Below are positions 8,132 through 14,982 of a stretch of DNA of 20,918 bases, piece after piece (the first letter of the stretch is position 1; every line of letters begins with the position of its first letter). This DNA comes from CAZSLZ01 sp964607865. Lineage in GTDB: Bacteria > Vulcanimicrobiota > JAJTBE01 > CAZSLZ01. The DNA is taken from the NCBI GenBank assembly GCA_964607865.1, contig CAZSLZ010000043.1, positions 1 through 20,918 on the forward strand, in the 5' to 3' direction. The notes below the pieces were generated by a model, which did not search any database, was not told where the DNA came from, and worked only from the letters and a program-made list of their open reading frames with translations. A program made the translations under genes and the position numbers.

Positions 8132-9499
8132 ATGGACGGAATATCCCCAAAAAATATCGGCAACATATCAAGAAATTCAATGGTACCATCCCAGGCAAAA
8201 GTGCAGGGCAAGGGCAAACAGGCTGAAGCCCAGGCTCCTGAAGACAGTGTGTCCCTGGATAACCTGGTGAAATATAAGAAAGAGGACCTGTCAGATTCAG
8301 GCAAACTGGGTGTTATAATCAGGGCTAAAGATGCCGGCGAACTGGAAAAAATAAAAACCGAATTGGCAAAGAACCCTGAGAATAAAATAAAGAAGGACCT
8401 GCCCATAATTAACGGTTTTTCTGCGGAGTTAGATCCCGGTTCCAAGGGAATTCTACCCATATTTAAAGAAGCCCAGAATGTTAATGTAATGCTGGACGGA
8501 AAAATCAGCGCAATTGAACCTGTGGAGAAATTTGACAATGATGCCCACATAATGATGAATGTAGCGGGCAAGACCATGGGTGTTGATAAAGTATGGGATA
8601 AAGGTTTCAAGGGGCAGGGCCAGACCGTTTGTGTCATAGATACTGGTATTGCCCAGCATCCTGACTATAAGGACCGGATAATCGGCTTCAAGGATTTAGT
8701 AAACGGCCGTGACGGTGTGGAAAATGCCTACGACGATCAGGGTCACGGGACTCACTGCGCAGGTATAGCTGTGGGTGACGGAAGCGCTTCTGACGGAAAA
8801 TACACCGGTGTGGCTCCTGAGGCCAAACTTGTTGGCGTTAAGGTATTAGGCAAATATGGCGGAGGAAGTTTTTCCGATATTATTGCCGGTGTGCAATGGG
8901 CAGTAGAAAACAAGGAAGAATATGGAATAAACGTTATCTCAATGTCCCTGGGCGGAAGTGTATATCAGTCCTTCAAAGATGACCCGGTTGCTCAGGCCGT
9001 TGAAGCTGCAGTGGATAAAGGCATTGTGACAGTGGTGGCAGCTGGTAATTCCGGGCCTTCCAGTGAAACCATCGGAACTCCCGCTCATGCCCCTCACGCT
9101 CTCACCATTGGGGCTCTCGACGACCGGGGAACCGTGGATCCTTCCGATGACAAAATTGCTTACTTCTCCAGCAGAGGGCCAACCAAAGTTGACAAATTAG
9201 CCAAACCCGATGTTCTTACACCGGGAGTCAGAATTACCGCCCCCAAACACACCGGCGGTTATACTGCCATGTCAGGCACTTCCATGGCTTGTCCTCTGGC
9301 GGCAGGCATGGCAGCATTGATGAAACAGGCAGTCCCCAATGTATCACCAGGTGAATTAAAAGGCGTGGTTATGGGAACTGCCGATCCCCTGAAAAACGAA
9401 GATCACAATCAACAGGGAGCCGGAGTTTTTGACGTGGCTGAAGCTGTGGAAAAATTGACCGGAATGCAGATCGAATCCAAACAGACTCCCGAACAATAA
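8132..9499 (+). CDS. subtilisin-like serine protease (S8) without signal peptide
   Basis: This 455-residue protease has the full subtilase triad: D170 in VCVIDTG, H205 in GHGTHCAG and S384 in SGTSMACP, with oxyanion N306 in AAGNSGP. Residues about 57-130 look like an I9-type propeptide (LGVIIRAKDAGELEKIKTEL), so it is made as a zymogen. The first 50 residues are polar (MDGISPKN..., EDSVSL at 37-42) with no hydrophobic signal peptide, so it may be intracellular or exported by a non-Sec route. The same N-terminal layout and a similar promoter occur in the gene at 3222. The start is set by AGGAGG (8119-8124), seven bases before ATG. A terminator follows. Confidence 0.93.
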   Translation: MDGISPKNIGNISRNSMVPSQAKVQGKGKQAEAQAPEDSVSLDNLVKYKKEDLSDSGKLGVIIRAKDAGELEKIKTELAKNPENKIKKDLPIINGFSAELDPGSKGILPIFKEAQNVNVMLDGKISAIEPVEKFDNDAHIMMNVAGKTMGVDKVWDKGFKGQGQTVCVIDTGIAQHPDYKDRIIGFKDLVNGRDGVENAYDDQGHGTHCAGIAVGDGSASDGKYTGVAPEAKLVGVKVLGKYGGGSFSDIIAGVQWAVENKEEYGINVISMSLGGSVYQSFKDDPVAQAVEAAVDKGIVTVVAAGNSGPSSETIGTPAHAPHALTIGALDDRGTVDPSDDKIAYFSSRGPTKVDKLAKPDVLTPGVRITAPKHTGGYTAMSGTSMACPLAAGMAALMKQAVPNVSPGELKGVVMGTADPLKNEDHNQQGAGVFDVAEAVEKLTGMQIESKQTPEQ

Positions 9500-9521
9500 A
9501 TTGAAGTTGTATGAAATTCAA

Positions 9522-9553
9522 AGGGCCATCTCACAGGGATGGCTCTTTTTTTT
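9522..9553 (+). terminator. Rho-independent terminator of the subtilase gene
   Basis: GGGCCATC pairs with GATGGCTC around TCACAG (one G-U pair) and is followed by eight Ts. It starts about 23 bases after the subtilase stop codon. Confidence 0.85.
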
Positions 9554-9705
9554 ATAAGGATAATGAAAATTCAGCCATCGCGAGGAGCGCCAAGCGACGT
9601 GGCGATCTCTATACCACCCAGGTAAATGGGTATGGAACCAACTTGACATATACATAATATGACATAGTCTGGATTTTTGTATAATAATTTTTAAAGAGCC
9701 ATTCC
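9536..9705. repeat. possible small inverted-repeat element
   Basis: GGGATGGCTCTTT (9536-9548) and the reverse complement of 9693-9705 (GGAATGGCTCTTT) agree at 12 of 13 bases, bounding a 170-base segment with no gene. Inside are a GC-rich interspersed repeat (9574-9608) and a second short stem (ATACC near 9611 with GGTAT near 9629). No target-site duplication is evident, and the left arm doubles as the terminator's right half, so this may be coincidence rather than a MITE. Confidence 0.35.
9574..9608. repeat. REP-like interspersed palindromic repeat
   Basis: GCCATCGCGAGGAGCG followed by CCAAGCGACGTGGCGATCT is an imperfect palindrome (ATCGC...GCGAT), much richer in GC than its surroundings. 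It closely resembles the ATTGCGAGGAGCG...CGACG...GCAATC type of intergenic repeat that I recall from many anaerobic and environmental bacterial genomes. No second copy exists in this window. Confidence 0.55.
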
Positions 9706-9939
9706 TTTGAGCCAGTCCTTTTTTATATGATTATTTCTATTCGGCTAAAGGAAACAAAACAAGTTATTTCAATAACGGTTACCTACCCCATAGAAATTAC
9801 AATTTAATATATAAATCAAGTACAGTTATTATCAGATAGTAATATTATCATCAAGAGAGGGAATCAATGCATATCCAGAAAATAAGAAGAATAGAGCTTG
9901 TAATAATAGTGTAATTAATAAATAAACTGGAGGAATCAT
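9706..9939. other. AT-rich leader region before the lipoprotein gene
   Basis: CCTTTGAGCC (9704-9713) can pair with GGCTAAAGG (9743-9751) with one bulged base and a 29-base loop, followed by AT-rich sequence. No clean -35/-10 pair was found. The only coding candidate is the very short frame at 9867-9914. Confidence 0.3.
9867..9914 (+). CDS. possible 15-residue leader peptide
   Basis: ATG at 9867 follows AAGAGAGGGA (9853-9862) and opens a 15-codon frame, MHIQKIRRIELVIIV, ending in TAA 25 bases before the lipoprotein start. It has a basic N-terminal half and a hydrophobic end. A frame this short can arise by chance; only its placement behind a reasonable ribosome site argues for it. Confidence 0.2.
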   Translation: MHIQKIRRIELVIIV

Positions 9940-10290
9940 ATGAAGTATAAATTGGCAATAGTGTTTATATTGGCATGTCTTTTCAATTCAGGCTGTTCAT
10001 CAAGCCCATCCTATACCCCACCCGAACCTGGCACGGAAAGGGGTTACATCACAATTTATAATAACTGTGATTTTACTCTTTATGTGGAAATTGACGATAC
10101 CGATGCAGGGTCCATACCCAGAGGAGAAAATAGGACCCTGGAAGTGGCACCGGGAACCAGAAATTTTCAATTTCATGGTTATTATGAAGATCCCTTTGAA
10201 GATGTGGTGATACCGGTCTATTTTGAAACTTACAGGGAGTTCACCACCGGTGAGGATTTCAAAATGCCGGTGAAATTGTTTGTAAGGTAG
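9940..10290 (+). CDS. small lipoprotein with PEGA-like domain
   Basis: This 116-residue protein begins with a short basic start, a hydrophobic core and FNSGC ending at Cys19, a lipobox with Asn instead of Leu/Val at -3. The mature protein would therefore be lipid-anchored. After a Ser/Pro-rich linker, residues about 34-80 (GYITIYNNCDFTLYVEIDD, then AGSIPRGENRTLEVAPGTRN) have the pattern of a PEGA-type surface beta domain: a decorated strand, a 'G-x-IP-x-G' turn and 'L-x-V-x-PG'. The specific role is unknown. GGAGG (9929-9933) lies six bases before the ATG. The gene converges with the minus-strand ATPase gene over a 3-base gap, and no terminator is visible between them. Confidence 0.75.
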   Translation: MKYKLAIVFILACLFNSGCSSSPSYTPPEPGTERGYITIYNNCDFTLYVEIDDTDAGSIPRGENRTLEVAPGTRNFQFHGYYEDPFEDVVIPVYFETYREFTTGEDFKMPVKLFVR

Positions 10291-10293
10291 GAA

Positions 10294-10977
10294 TCAGTAA
10301 GCGGGCCCCAGAACCTTGAACTGTTTACCGGTATAAGAAACTTGAAATGCGTTGAGGCTATGGTTTATGCCCCGCATTTTTTTTACTTCCATATATCTTA
10401 TCATGTCATTCTGGTTTTCTTTCATTCCCATTTCAATTATTCCATCAGAAAGGAAATAAAAGGGAACTTCATAAGATATGTTCCTGGAGGAACATTTTTC
10501 CAGCACCAGCCAATTCTGGGTATTCAGGGATGATAAATCATTAAGAAAATGATAAAGGCAATTTCGAAAATCATCCATGGGAACAGTGGTATAAATGGTA
10601 TTAACCGGATCTATAACTACCATGGAAGGAGATTTTCCTGATTTTTTCTCATAATCTTTAATTGTGCAAGTTATTTTTTTAAAAATACTGTTCCTTTTGT
10701 CTGAATCTCCATAATCCAATATAGTTTCAAGTTCGACGATCTTAATGTTATTCTTGTAAGCATCATCGTCTAATTCAAAATGGGATAATAAAAAACCATT
10801 ATTGTCCTTCAAAGCTATATATAAACAGGTGAAATCTTTATTTCTTTTAACCTGGCATTTTAAGTATTCTACAATAAAGGTGGTTTTCAGAACTCCCGCT
10901 CCACCGTTGACCAGGATAGTACTGGGGGTGGGCAATTCGCTGTAAAATACTTTATCCATACCTTGTATGTTTTCCAT
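10294..10977 (-). CDS. KaiC-like RecA-superfamily ATPase with altered P-loop (second copy)
   Basis: This 227-residue single-domain protein is the last gene of the sigma factor operon. TILVNGGAGVLKTTF (20-34) aligns with the KaiC/RadA-type Walker A, but Leu30 replaces the glycine that normally precedes the catalytic Lys (G25-G-A-G-V-L-K31-T32). Walker B is SMVVIDPVN. The region YEVPFYFLSDGIIEMGM and then RYMEVKKMRGINHSLNAF follows the C-terminal pattern of KaiC-like domains (aDGvi-x-L, V-x-K-M-R-x-x-x-H). It is a diverged paralogue of the next gene upstream (10998-11678), 20 bases away. Such stand-alone KaiC-like ATPases are often tied to signalling; nothing shows a circadian role. The ribosome site is weak. 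Confidence 0.8.
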   Translation of the reverse strand: MENIQGMDKVFYSELPTPSTILVNGGAGVLKTTFIVEYLKCQVKRNKDFTCLYIALKDNNGFLLSHFELDDDAYKNNIKIVELETILDYGDSDKRNSIFKKITCTIKDYEKKSGKSPSMVVIDPVNTIYTTVPMDDFRNCLYHFLNDLSSLNTQNWLVLEKCSSRNISYEVPFYFLSDGIIEMGMKENQNDMIRYMEVKKMRGINHSLNAFQVSYTGKQFKVLGPAY

Positions 10978-10997
10978 CTTCTTAACCTACCTTAAAT

Positions 10998-11678
10998 TCA
11001 TCTGTACACAGTTCCCAGCAGAGATAACCCCTTGCTGCTGGCAATAAGATTTTTTCGCTTTAAACTGTGGGCAGCCTTGGAATACTTTAATACCTGCAGA
11101 AAACGGGAAACTTCCCCCATCTCTTTTTGCAGGCCCAGTGAAATAATACCATCGGCAAGAAATTTTTCACGGTAACAGGAATCAGGCTTATCCACAGATT
11201 TTTCAAAAATAATAAGAGAAATTAGATCCAACTCTCTCAATTTTTTAAAGAAAGGCATAATTACATAAGGCAGAGCTTTCTCATCGGTTATAGAATATAA
11301 AGCGTTCAGAGAATCCAGGGCAAAAATTTTAAAACCTTCTTTTTTCTCGGTTTTCACTGACTCCAGAATATTGGTGATTGAATCGAAAATATTTATATCC
11401 CGCTCGTTAATTCCTGTTTCTTTTCTCATAATGTTATAATCCAGGGGCATCAAATTCTCCCTGGCTTCCATCCCCAGAGAATTCATATTCCTCAGATGGC
11501 TTTCCCAGGTCTGTTCAAAAGTAAGATAGAGGCCAGAATCGTCAGGATTTTTGAGAATATCCAGCATAGTACTGAAACACAAAGCCGACTTCAGGGTGCC
11601 TGCCTGGCCTTCAACCAGAACTACCGCCGGCGGTTCCACTATATTGCTGAAAATGTCTTCTAAATTAATAAGCTTCAT
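10998..11678 (-). CDS. KaiC-like RecA-superfamily ATPase with altered P-loop (first copy)
   Basis: This 226-residue single KaiC-like domain contains VVLVEGQAGTLKSALC (19-34), a Walker A in which Leu29 replaces Gly before Lys30-Ser31, the same change as in its neighbour. GLYLTFEQ resembles KaiC's Y-[VL]-[ST]-FEE strand (here FEQ, so the second acidic residue is Gln). Walker B is FKIFALDSLNALYS. The end, FLADGIISLGL and RFLQVLKYSKAAHSLKRKN, is typical of the fold. It lies 14 bases after the sigma factor gene and 20 before the second ATPase, so the three should be co-transcribed. AGAGGGA precedes the ATG by four bases. The substrate or partner is unknown; the operon suggests action on the sigma factor, which is inference. 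Confidence 0.82.
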   Translation of the reverse strand: MKLINLEDIFSNIVEPPAVVLVEGQAGTLKSALCFSTMLDILKNPDDSGLYLTFEQTWESHLRNMNSLGMEARENLMPLDYNIMRKETGINERDINIFDSITNILESVKTEKKEGFKIFALDSLNALYSITDEKALPYVIMPFFKKLRELDLISLIIFEKSVDKPDSCYREKFLADGIISLGLQKEMGEVSRFLQVLKYSKAAHSLKRKNLIASSKGLSLLGTVYR

Positions 11679-11692
11679 ATGTCCCTCTTCTG

Positions 11693-12463
11693 TTACATCT
11701 CTTGGTTGTCTTCAAAATCTATCTCCCCTGAACCTACATTTTCTCTCAGGAAGGAAGATATCTTCTTTCGAGCCCGAAACAATGCATTTTCCACCTGTTT
11801 TTTAGATAGATTAAACCGCCCTGCCATTTCATCCACACTGGCATCAAAAATTTTCATAGTAATTATCTGGTACTCCATGGGGCTTAAAATTTTCTCGAAA
11901 GACCGGGTTAACTCTTTCATTGAAATTTTGCCTACAACCCGCTGTTCCACGTTGGTTTCGGCAAACAAAGAAGCATAATAATACGGATCTTCGTCCATGG
12001 AAAATGCATCGCTGAGAACTTTCTGCTTCAACTGGGTGGCCATCCGTACTGCCCGTAAAATCCGGTTTCTGATAGAGAGGCTGGCATAATCGTCAAAGGA
12101 AGTTTTATATTTGCTGTCGTAAGATAAAATCGCCTTGAATAAACCTATCATACCTTCCTGAATTAAATCTTCCTTGGTAGCTCCGGGCAGGAAAAAACGC
12201 TTGCCTATCTGGTAAACAAACCTTGAATACTCATCAATTAATTCTTCAATAGCTTTCTCATCTGATTCCTGGGATTTCTGCACCAGGTCTTTTATTTGCT
12301 CCTGATGCTCTAAATAAATAAAACACCTGTTACAAGTCAGGGAAGTATCCTTGCGGCATTGACAGCCTTTTTTCAAAAGCCAGCAATTAGTCATCGACAT
12401 TTTAGCTGAGCATGTTAAATACTCCACTGCCGTACATTTATATATTTCATAACATTTTTTCAT
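11693..12463 (-). CDS. SigH-like sigma-70 factor with Cys-rich N-terminal domain
   Basis: This 256-residue RNA polymerase sigma factor has region 2 at about residues 55-150, with DLIQEGMIGLFKAI (99-112) and SFDDYASLSIRNRILRAVR. Region 4 at about 185-240 includes LSPMEYQIITMKIFDASVDE and LSKKQVENALFRARKKI. The sequence is closest to the Spo0H/SigH type, which has region 2 and 4 only. Unusually, the first 50 residues carry eight cysteines (C4, 10, 18, 27, 34, 36, 44, 47) in the order CYEIYKC, NCWLLKKGCQC, CNRCFIY. This resembles the two-CW type of metal-binding module and suggests a built-in redox or metal sensor. It is the first gene of an operon with two KaiC-like ATPases. The start codon has only a weak ribosome site. 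Confidence 0.88.
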   Translation of the reverse strand: MKKCYEIYKCTAVEYLTCSAKMSMTNCWLLKKGCQCRKDTSLTCNRCFIYLEHQEQIKDLVQKSQESDEKAIEELIDEYSRFVYQIGKRFFLPGATKEDLIQEGMIGLFKAILSYDSKYKTSFDDYASLSIRNRILRAVRMATQLKQKVLSDAFSMDEDPYYYASLFAETNVEQRVVGKISMKELTRSFEKILSPMEYQIITMKIFDASVDEMAGRFNLSKKQVENALFRARKKISSFLRENVGSGEIDFEDNQEM

Positions 12464-12514
12464 CTAACCACACTCATATTATATATTCTTTTTTTTCTGG
12501 TTTATCCCTGCGAA

Positions 12515-12542
12515 ATTATGTAAAAAGATAAATACATGTAAA
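12515..12542 (-). promoter_or_regulatory. candidate promoter of the sigma factor operon
   Basis: Read on the minus strand, TTTACA (12542-12537), a 16-base spacer and CATAAT (12520-12515) lie about 50 bases before the sigma gene start and just after the terminator of the upstream gene. Confidence 0.4.
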
Positions 12543-12548
12543 ATAATC

Positions 12549-12584
12549 AATAAAAAAAGAAGCGAATACAAGACTCACTTCTTT
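12549..12584 (-). terminator. terminator of the deoxynucleoside kinase gene
   Basis: On the minus strand GAAGTGAGT pairs with ATTCGCTTC (two G-U pairs) around a short loop and is followed by TTTTTTTATTG. It starts about 20 bases after the kinase stop codon. Confidence 0.7.
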
Positions 12585-12603
12585 ATTGTAATTATTCTTT
12601 ATT

Positions 12604-13398
12604 TTATATTCCGGCAAAAAGCATTTCCCGGTTTACCTTGCCATACTTCGATAAATTACGTTTACGGGGGGAAATCAACTGGGCCTCTTCTATCCGCCTG
12701 TCCAGGCATTTACGGGTAAAACCGTTGCCTCCTACCCTGGGAAGCTCAGCTTTCAATGAACTTAACCCCAAGGCCTCATCAGGTAAATCGTCATTCATTA
12801 CCTTGTTGTGAATTGCTTCAAAGAAATAATACCAGTCGTTATTCAAATCACAGGTTAAATCAAGGTTATCGGTTTCAATAATTAATTTCCTGTGTGGATA
12901 TTCTTCAATCCATTCTTCATAAGCTGAACTGAGCATCTTCATATAATCTCTGGGAATTCCGCTTTCCATCTGGCGAGCCCTTTTATTAATCCTATACATA
13001 AGAGTGTCCAGGGATGCCCTCAGATAAATCATAATATCAGGCGGCTTTAAAATCTGGGTTAATAACTTGAAATGAGGCAGATAAGTTTTTAAATAATCAT
13101 CCTCGTCCATTTCACCCCTCAAATATAAAACTTTTGCAAAAATTGCATCTTCATAAATAGACCTGTCAGCAACAATATTCCTTTGACTGGACACGGTTTC
13201 GTAATGCTTGTTAAACCTGTCCCACAAAAAGAAAGCCTGGGTGCGGAAAGAATACTCCTTTGGATTTTCATAAAACCTCTCCAGGTAGGGATGCCCCTCC
13301 ACGGTTTCAAACAATGGCTCAAAACCGGTTATCTGGGTATATATCCGGGTTACTGTCGATTTGCCAGCTCCTATAGGCCCGCTAACCACTACAAACAT
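12604..13398 (-). CDS. deoxynucleoside kinase (dNK/dGK family)
   Basis: This enzyme phosphorylates deoxynucleosides for dNTP salvage. The P-loop is SGPIGAGKST (6-15). An ETVE motif at 31-34 follows, then DRSIYED (78-84) with the catalytic-region DRS, and the lid segment RINKRARQMESGIPRDYMK. The start is placed at ATG 13398, not further upstream, because AGAGGTGAG precedes it and the protein then begins directly with the P-loop strand, giving 264 residues. Family members are usually about 205-225, so roughly 50 C-terminal residues (rich in Arg/Lys, ending near KVNREMLFAGI) are an extension of unknown role. Specificity (dA/dG/dC) cannot be read safely. It is a single-gene unit with its own terminator and an operator-like region upstream. 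Confidence 0.85.
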   Translation of the reverse strand: MFVVVSGPIGAGKSTVTRIYTQITGFEPLFETVEGHPYLERFYENPKEYSFRTQAFFLWDRFNKHYETVSSQRNIVADRSIYEDAIFAKVLYLRGEMDEDDYLKTYLPHFKLLTQILKPPDIMIYLRASLDTLMYRINKRARQMESGIPRDYMKMLSSAYEEWIEEYPHRKLIIETDNLDLTCDLNNDWYYFFEAIHNKVMNDDLPDEALGLSSLKAELPRVGGNGFTRKCLDRRIEEAQLISPRKRNLSKYGKVNREMLFAGI

Positions 13399-13424
13399 GA
13401 AACTCACCTCTTTATATTTTAAAA

Positions 13425-13472
13425 CCACTATATGTAGTAGTAACTATATATGGTATAACTACTAATTGGTGT
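13425..13472 (-). promoter_or_regulatory. tandem NrdR-box-like sites before the deoxynucleoside kinase gene
   Basis: Read on the minus strand, CTACTACATATAGTGG (13440-13425) and ATACCATATATAGTTA (13456-13441) each agree at 12 of 16 positions with the NrdR box acaCwAtATmTwGtgt as I recall it. A weaker third unit, ACACCAATTAGTAGTT (13472-13457), lies 32 bases from the first, near the pair spacing used by NrdR. They sit 27-74 bases upstream of the start codon. NrdR is a dATP-sensing repressor of deoxynucleotide genes, so the target makes sense. Confidence 0.4.
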
Positions 13473-13974
13473 TTGCTTTATTAATTGATGACAGAAAAGT
13501 AAATTTCCTTTTGGGAAAAATTCTATTTATCATTTTTTTATTTCTTGCTGTCTTCTGAATTTCCCATGAGCATTAAGGGTAGAATAATAATCAATAATAA
13601 AAAACTTGAAATTTAATAAATTTTGTTACAGATGCCTGATATGGCCGCATTCAAGCCAAATGTAAAATTATGTTAACAAAAAAATTTTGATTGGTTTTAA
13701 ATTATACTGGCAGTAAAATTCATTGTTTTTCTATTATTGTTTACAACAGCTTTATTCTGGTTATTGCCATGTAATAAATTAAACTTTTAGTTATTGTAAG
13801 GTTAAAATTAATTTCAGTTCTCTTGTTATCTTTTATCATCCCAATAAATTTACATGCAAAACTTAACGTGTAAATAAGTTTTATTCAAAGTTTTGTATGT
13901 TGTTTAAACACTGATAAAAAAGGAAGCTTTAAATTAAATACAATTATTTTTATTTTGCTGAGGGAAATAATTGT
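13473..13974. other. AT-rich intergenic region, about 500 bases
   Basis: No gene, RNA gene or clear terminator was found between the divergent-looking ends of the kinase promoter and the hypE stop codon. TTTGTTACA (about 13622) and TGTTAACA (about 13671) resemble half-sites of the repeats upstream of 3222 and 8132. Here they are about 50 bases apart, in no 11-base phase, and precede no gene. Confidence 0.4.
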
Positions 13975-14979
13975 TTAGCATATGCGGGGGAGTTGATCTG
14001 AAACAAGGGGGGCGATTATACGCTTTCCGCCAATCCGGGTTCTCAAAACCACCCGGCCGGGGTTGGAATCGGTTATCCTGCCGATTATGGCGCCGTTCTT
14101 TCCCAATCCGCCTTTTTTCATCAGGGCAAGAAACTTCTCTGCGATTTCTTCTTTTACTATAAAAATAGCTTTGCCTTCATTGGCAAGATAAAGGGGATCC
14201 ATTCCCAGGAGTTCGCAGATGGAACCTACAGGCCGGCTCACGGGAATTTCTTCTTCAAATATTTCAATACCTGTATTCCTGTTAACCACCTCGTTGAGGA
14301 CGGTTGCCAGGCCGCCCCGGGTTACATCGCGCATGAACTTGACGGTCCGGGGAAAGGTTTGCAAAAGAGGAAAAATCAACCGGTTCAAAGGAGTTGAATC
14401 ACTTATAATGGGAGAATTAATGGGCAATTCCTCCCTGGCGGACAGCACTGCTATGCCGTGATCTCCTATATTGCCGTTAAGGATTATAGAGTCTCCGGGT
14501 TGCAGGGGGGTATTGTTTTTGAGATGTTCAGAAACTATTCCTATGCCCGAGGTGGTAATAAATATTTTATCCGCTTCCCCTGCAGAAACTACCTTGGTAT
14601 CCCCGGTAATAAGTTGTACAGCTGCAAACTCCAGGGTTTGTTTCATTGAATTGGCAATTCTTTTTAAATCTTCCAGGGGAAACCCTTCCTCTATGATAAA
14701 GGAAGCGGATATTGCCAGTGGCTGAGCGAAAGAAACCGAGAGATCGTTAATTGTTCCGCAGATTGATAAATGACCTATATCGGTGTTGGGAAAGAAATAT
14801 GGCTTTACCACGAAGCTGTCGGTGGTAAAAGCCAGGGAATTTTGGTTGATTTGTAATAAAGAAGAGTCCTGTAACTGATTCAGTTTTTCGTTTCCGTAAT
14901 TTTTGAGAAAAACATCTTCAATTAATTGCCGGGTCAGGCTCCCACCACTGCCATGAGCCAGAGAAACTATTTCTTTCAT
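13975..14979 (-). CDS. hypE: hydrogenase maturation protein HypE
   Basis: HypE helps build the Fe(CN)2CO centre of NiFe hydrogenases. HypF carbamoylates its C-terminal cysteine, and HypE dehydrates this to a thiocyanate with ATP. The 334-residue sequence begins with the expected LAHGSGG (7-13), contains DSFVVKPYFFPNTDIG and GTINDLSV in the PurM/AIR-synthase-like ATP domain, RDVTRGGLATVLNEV in the middle, and ends exactly in PRIC, the modified tail. All features point to an active protein. No hypA, B, C, D or F lies in the window. It follows the unknown gene 14983-15573 by three bases, so the two are probably translationally linked. Confidence 0.95.
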   Translation of the reverse strand: MKEIVSLAHGSGGSLTRQLIEDVFLKNYGNEKLNQLQDSSLLQINQNSLAFTTDSFVVKPYFFPNTDIGHLSICGTINDLSVSFAQPLAISASFIIEEGFPLEDLKRIANSMKQTLEFAAVQLITGDTKVVSAGEADKIFITTSGIGIVSEHLKNNTPLQPGDSIILNGNIGDHGIAVLSAREELPINSPIISDSTPLNRLIFPLLQTFPRTVKFMRDVTRGGLATVLNEVVNRNTGIEIFEEEIPVSRPVGSICELLGMDPLYLANEGKAIFIVKEEIAEKFLALMKKGGLGKNGAIIGRITDSNPGRVVLRTRIGGKRIIAPLVSDQLPRIC

Positions 14980-14982
14980 TAA

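Noticed and set aside
9643..9685. TTGACA (9643) and TATAAT (9680) as a promoter
   Set aside because: The spacer is 31 bases, far too long. A closer hexamer (ATGACA, 9659) leaves 15 bases and is a poor match.
10294..11678. KaiC-like pair as a circadian clock
   Set aside because: Each protein is a single domain with an altered P-loop, there is no kaiA or kaiB, and single KaiC-like ATPases occur in many non-clock systems.
13671..13690. GTTAACA near 13672 as a third member of the shared promoter motif
   Set aside because: No 11-base partner repeat, no matching -10 box at about 50 bases and no gene follows it.
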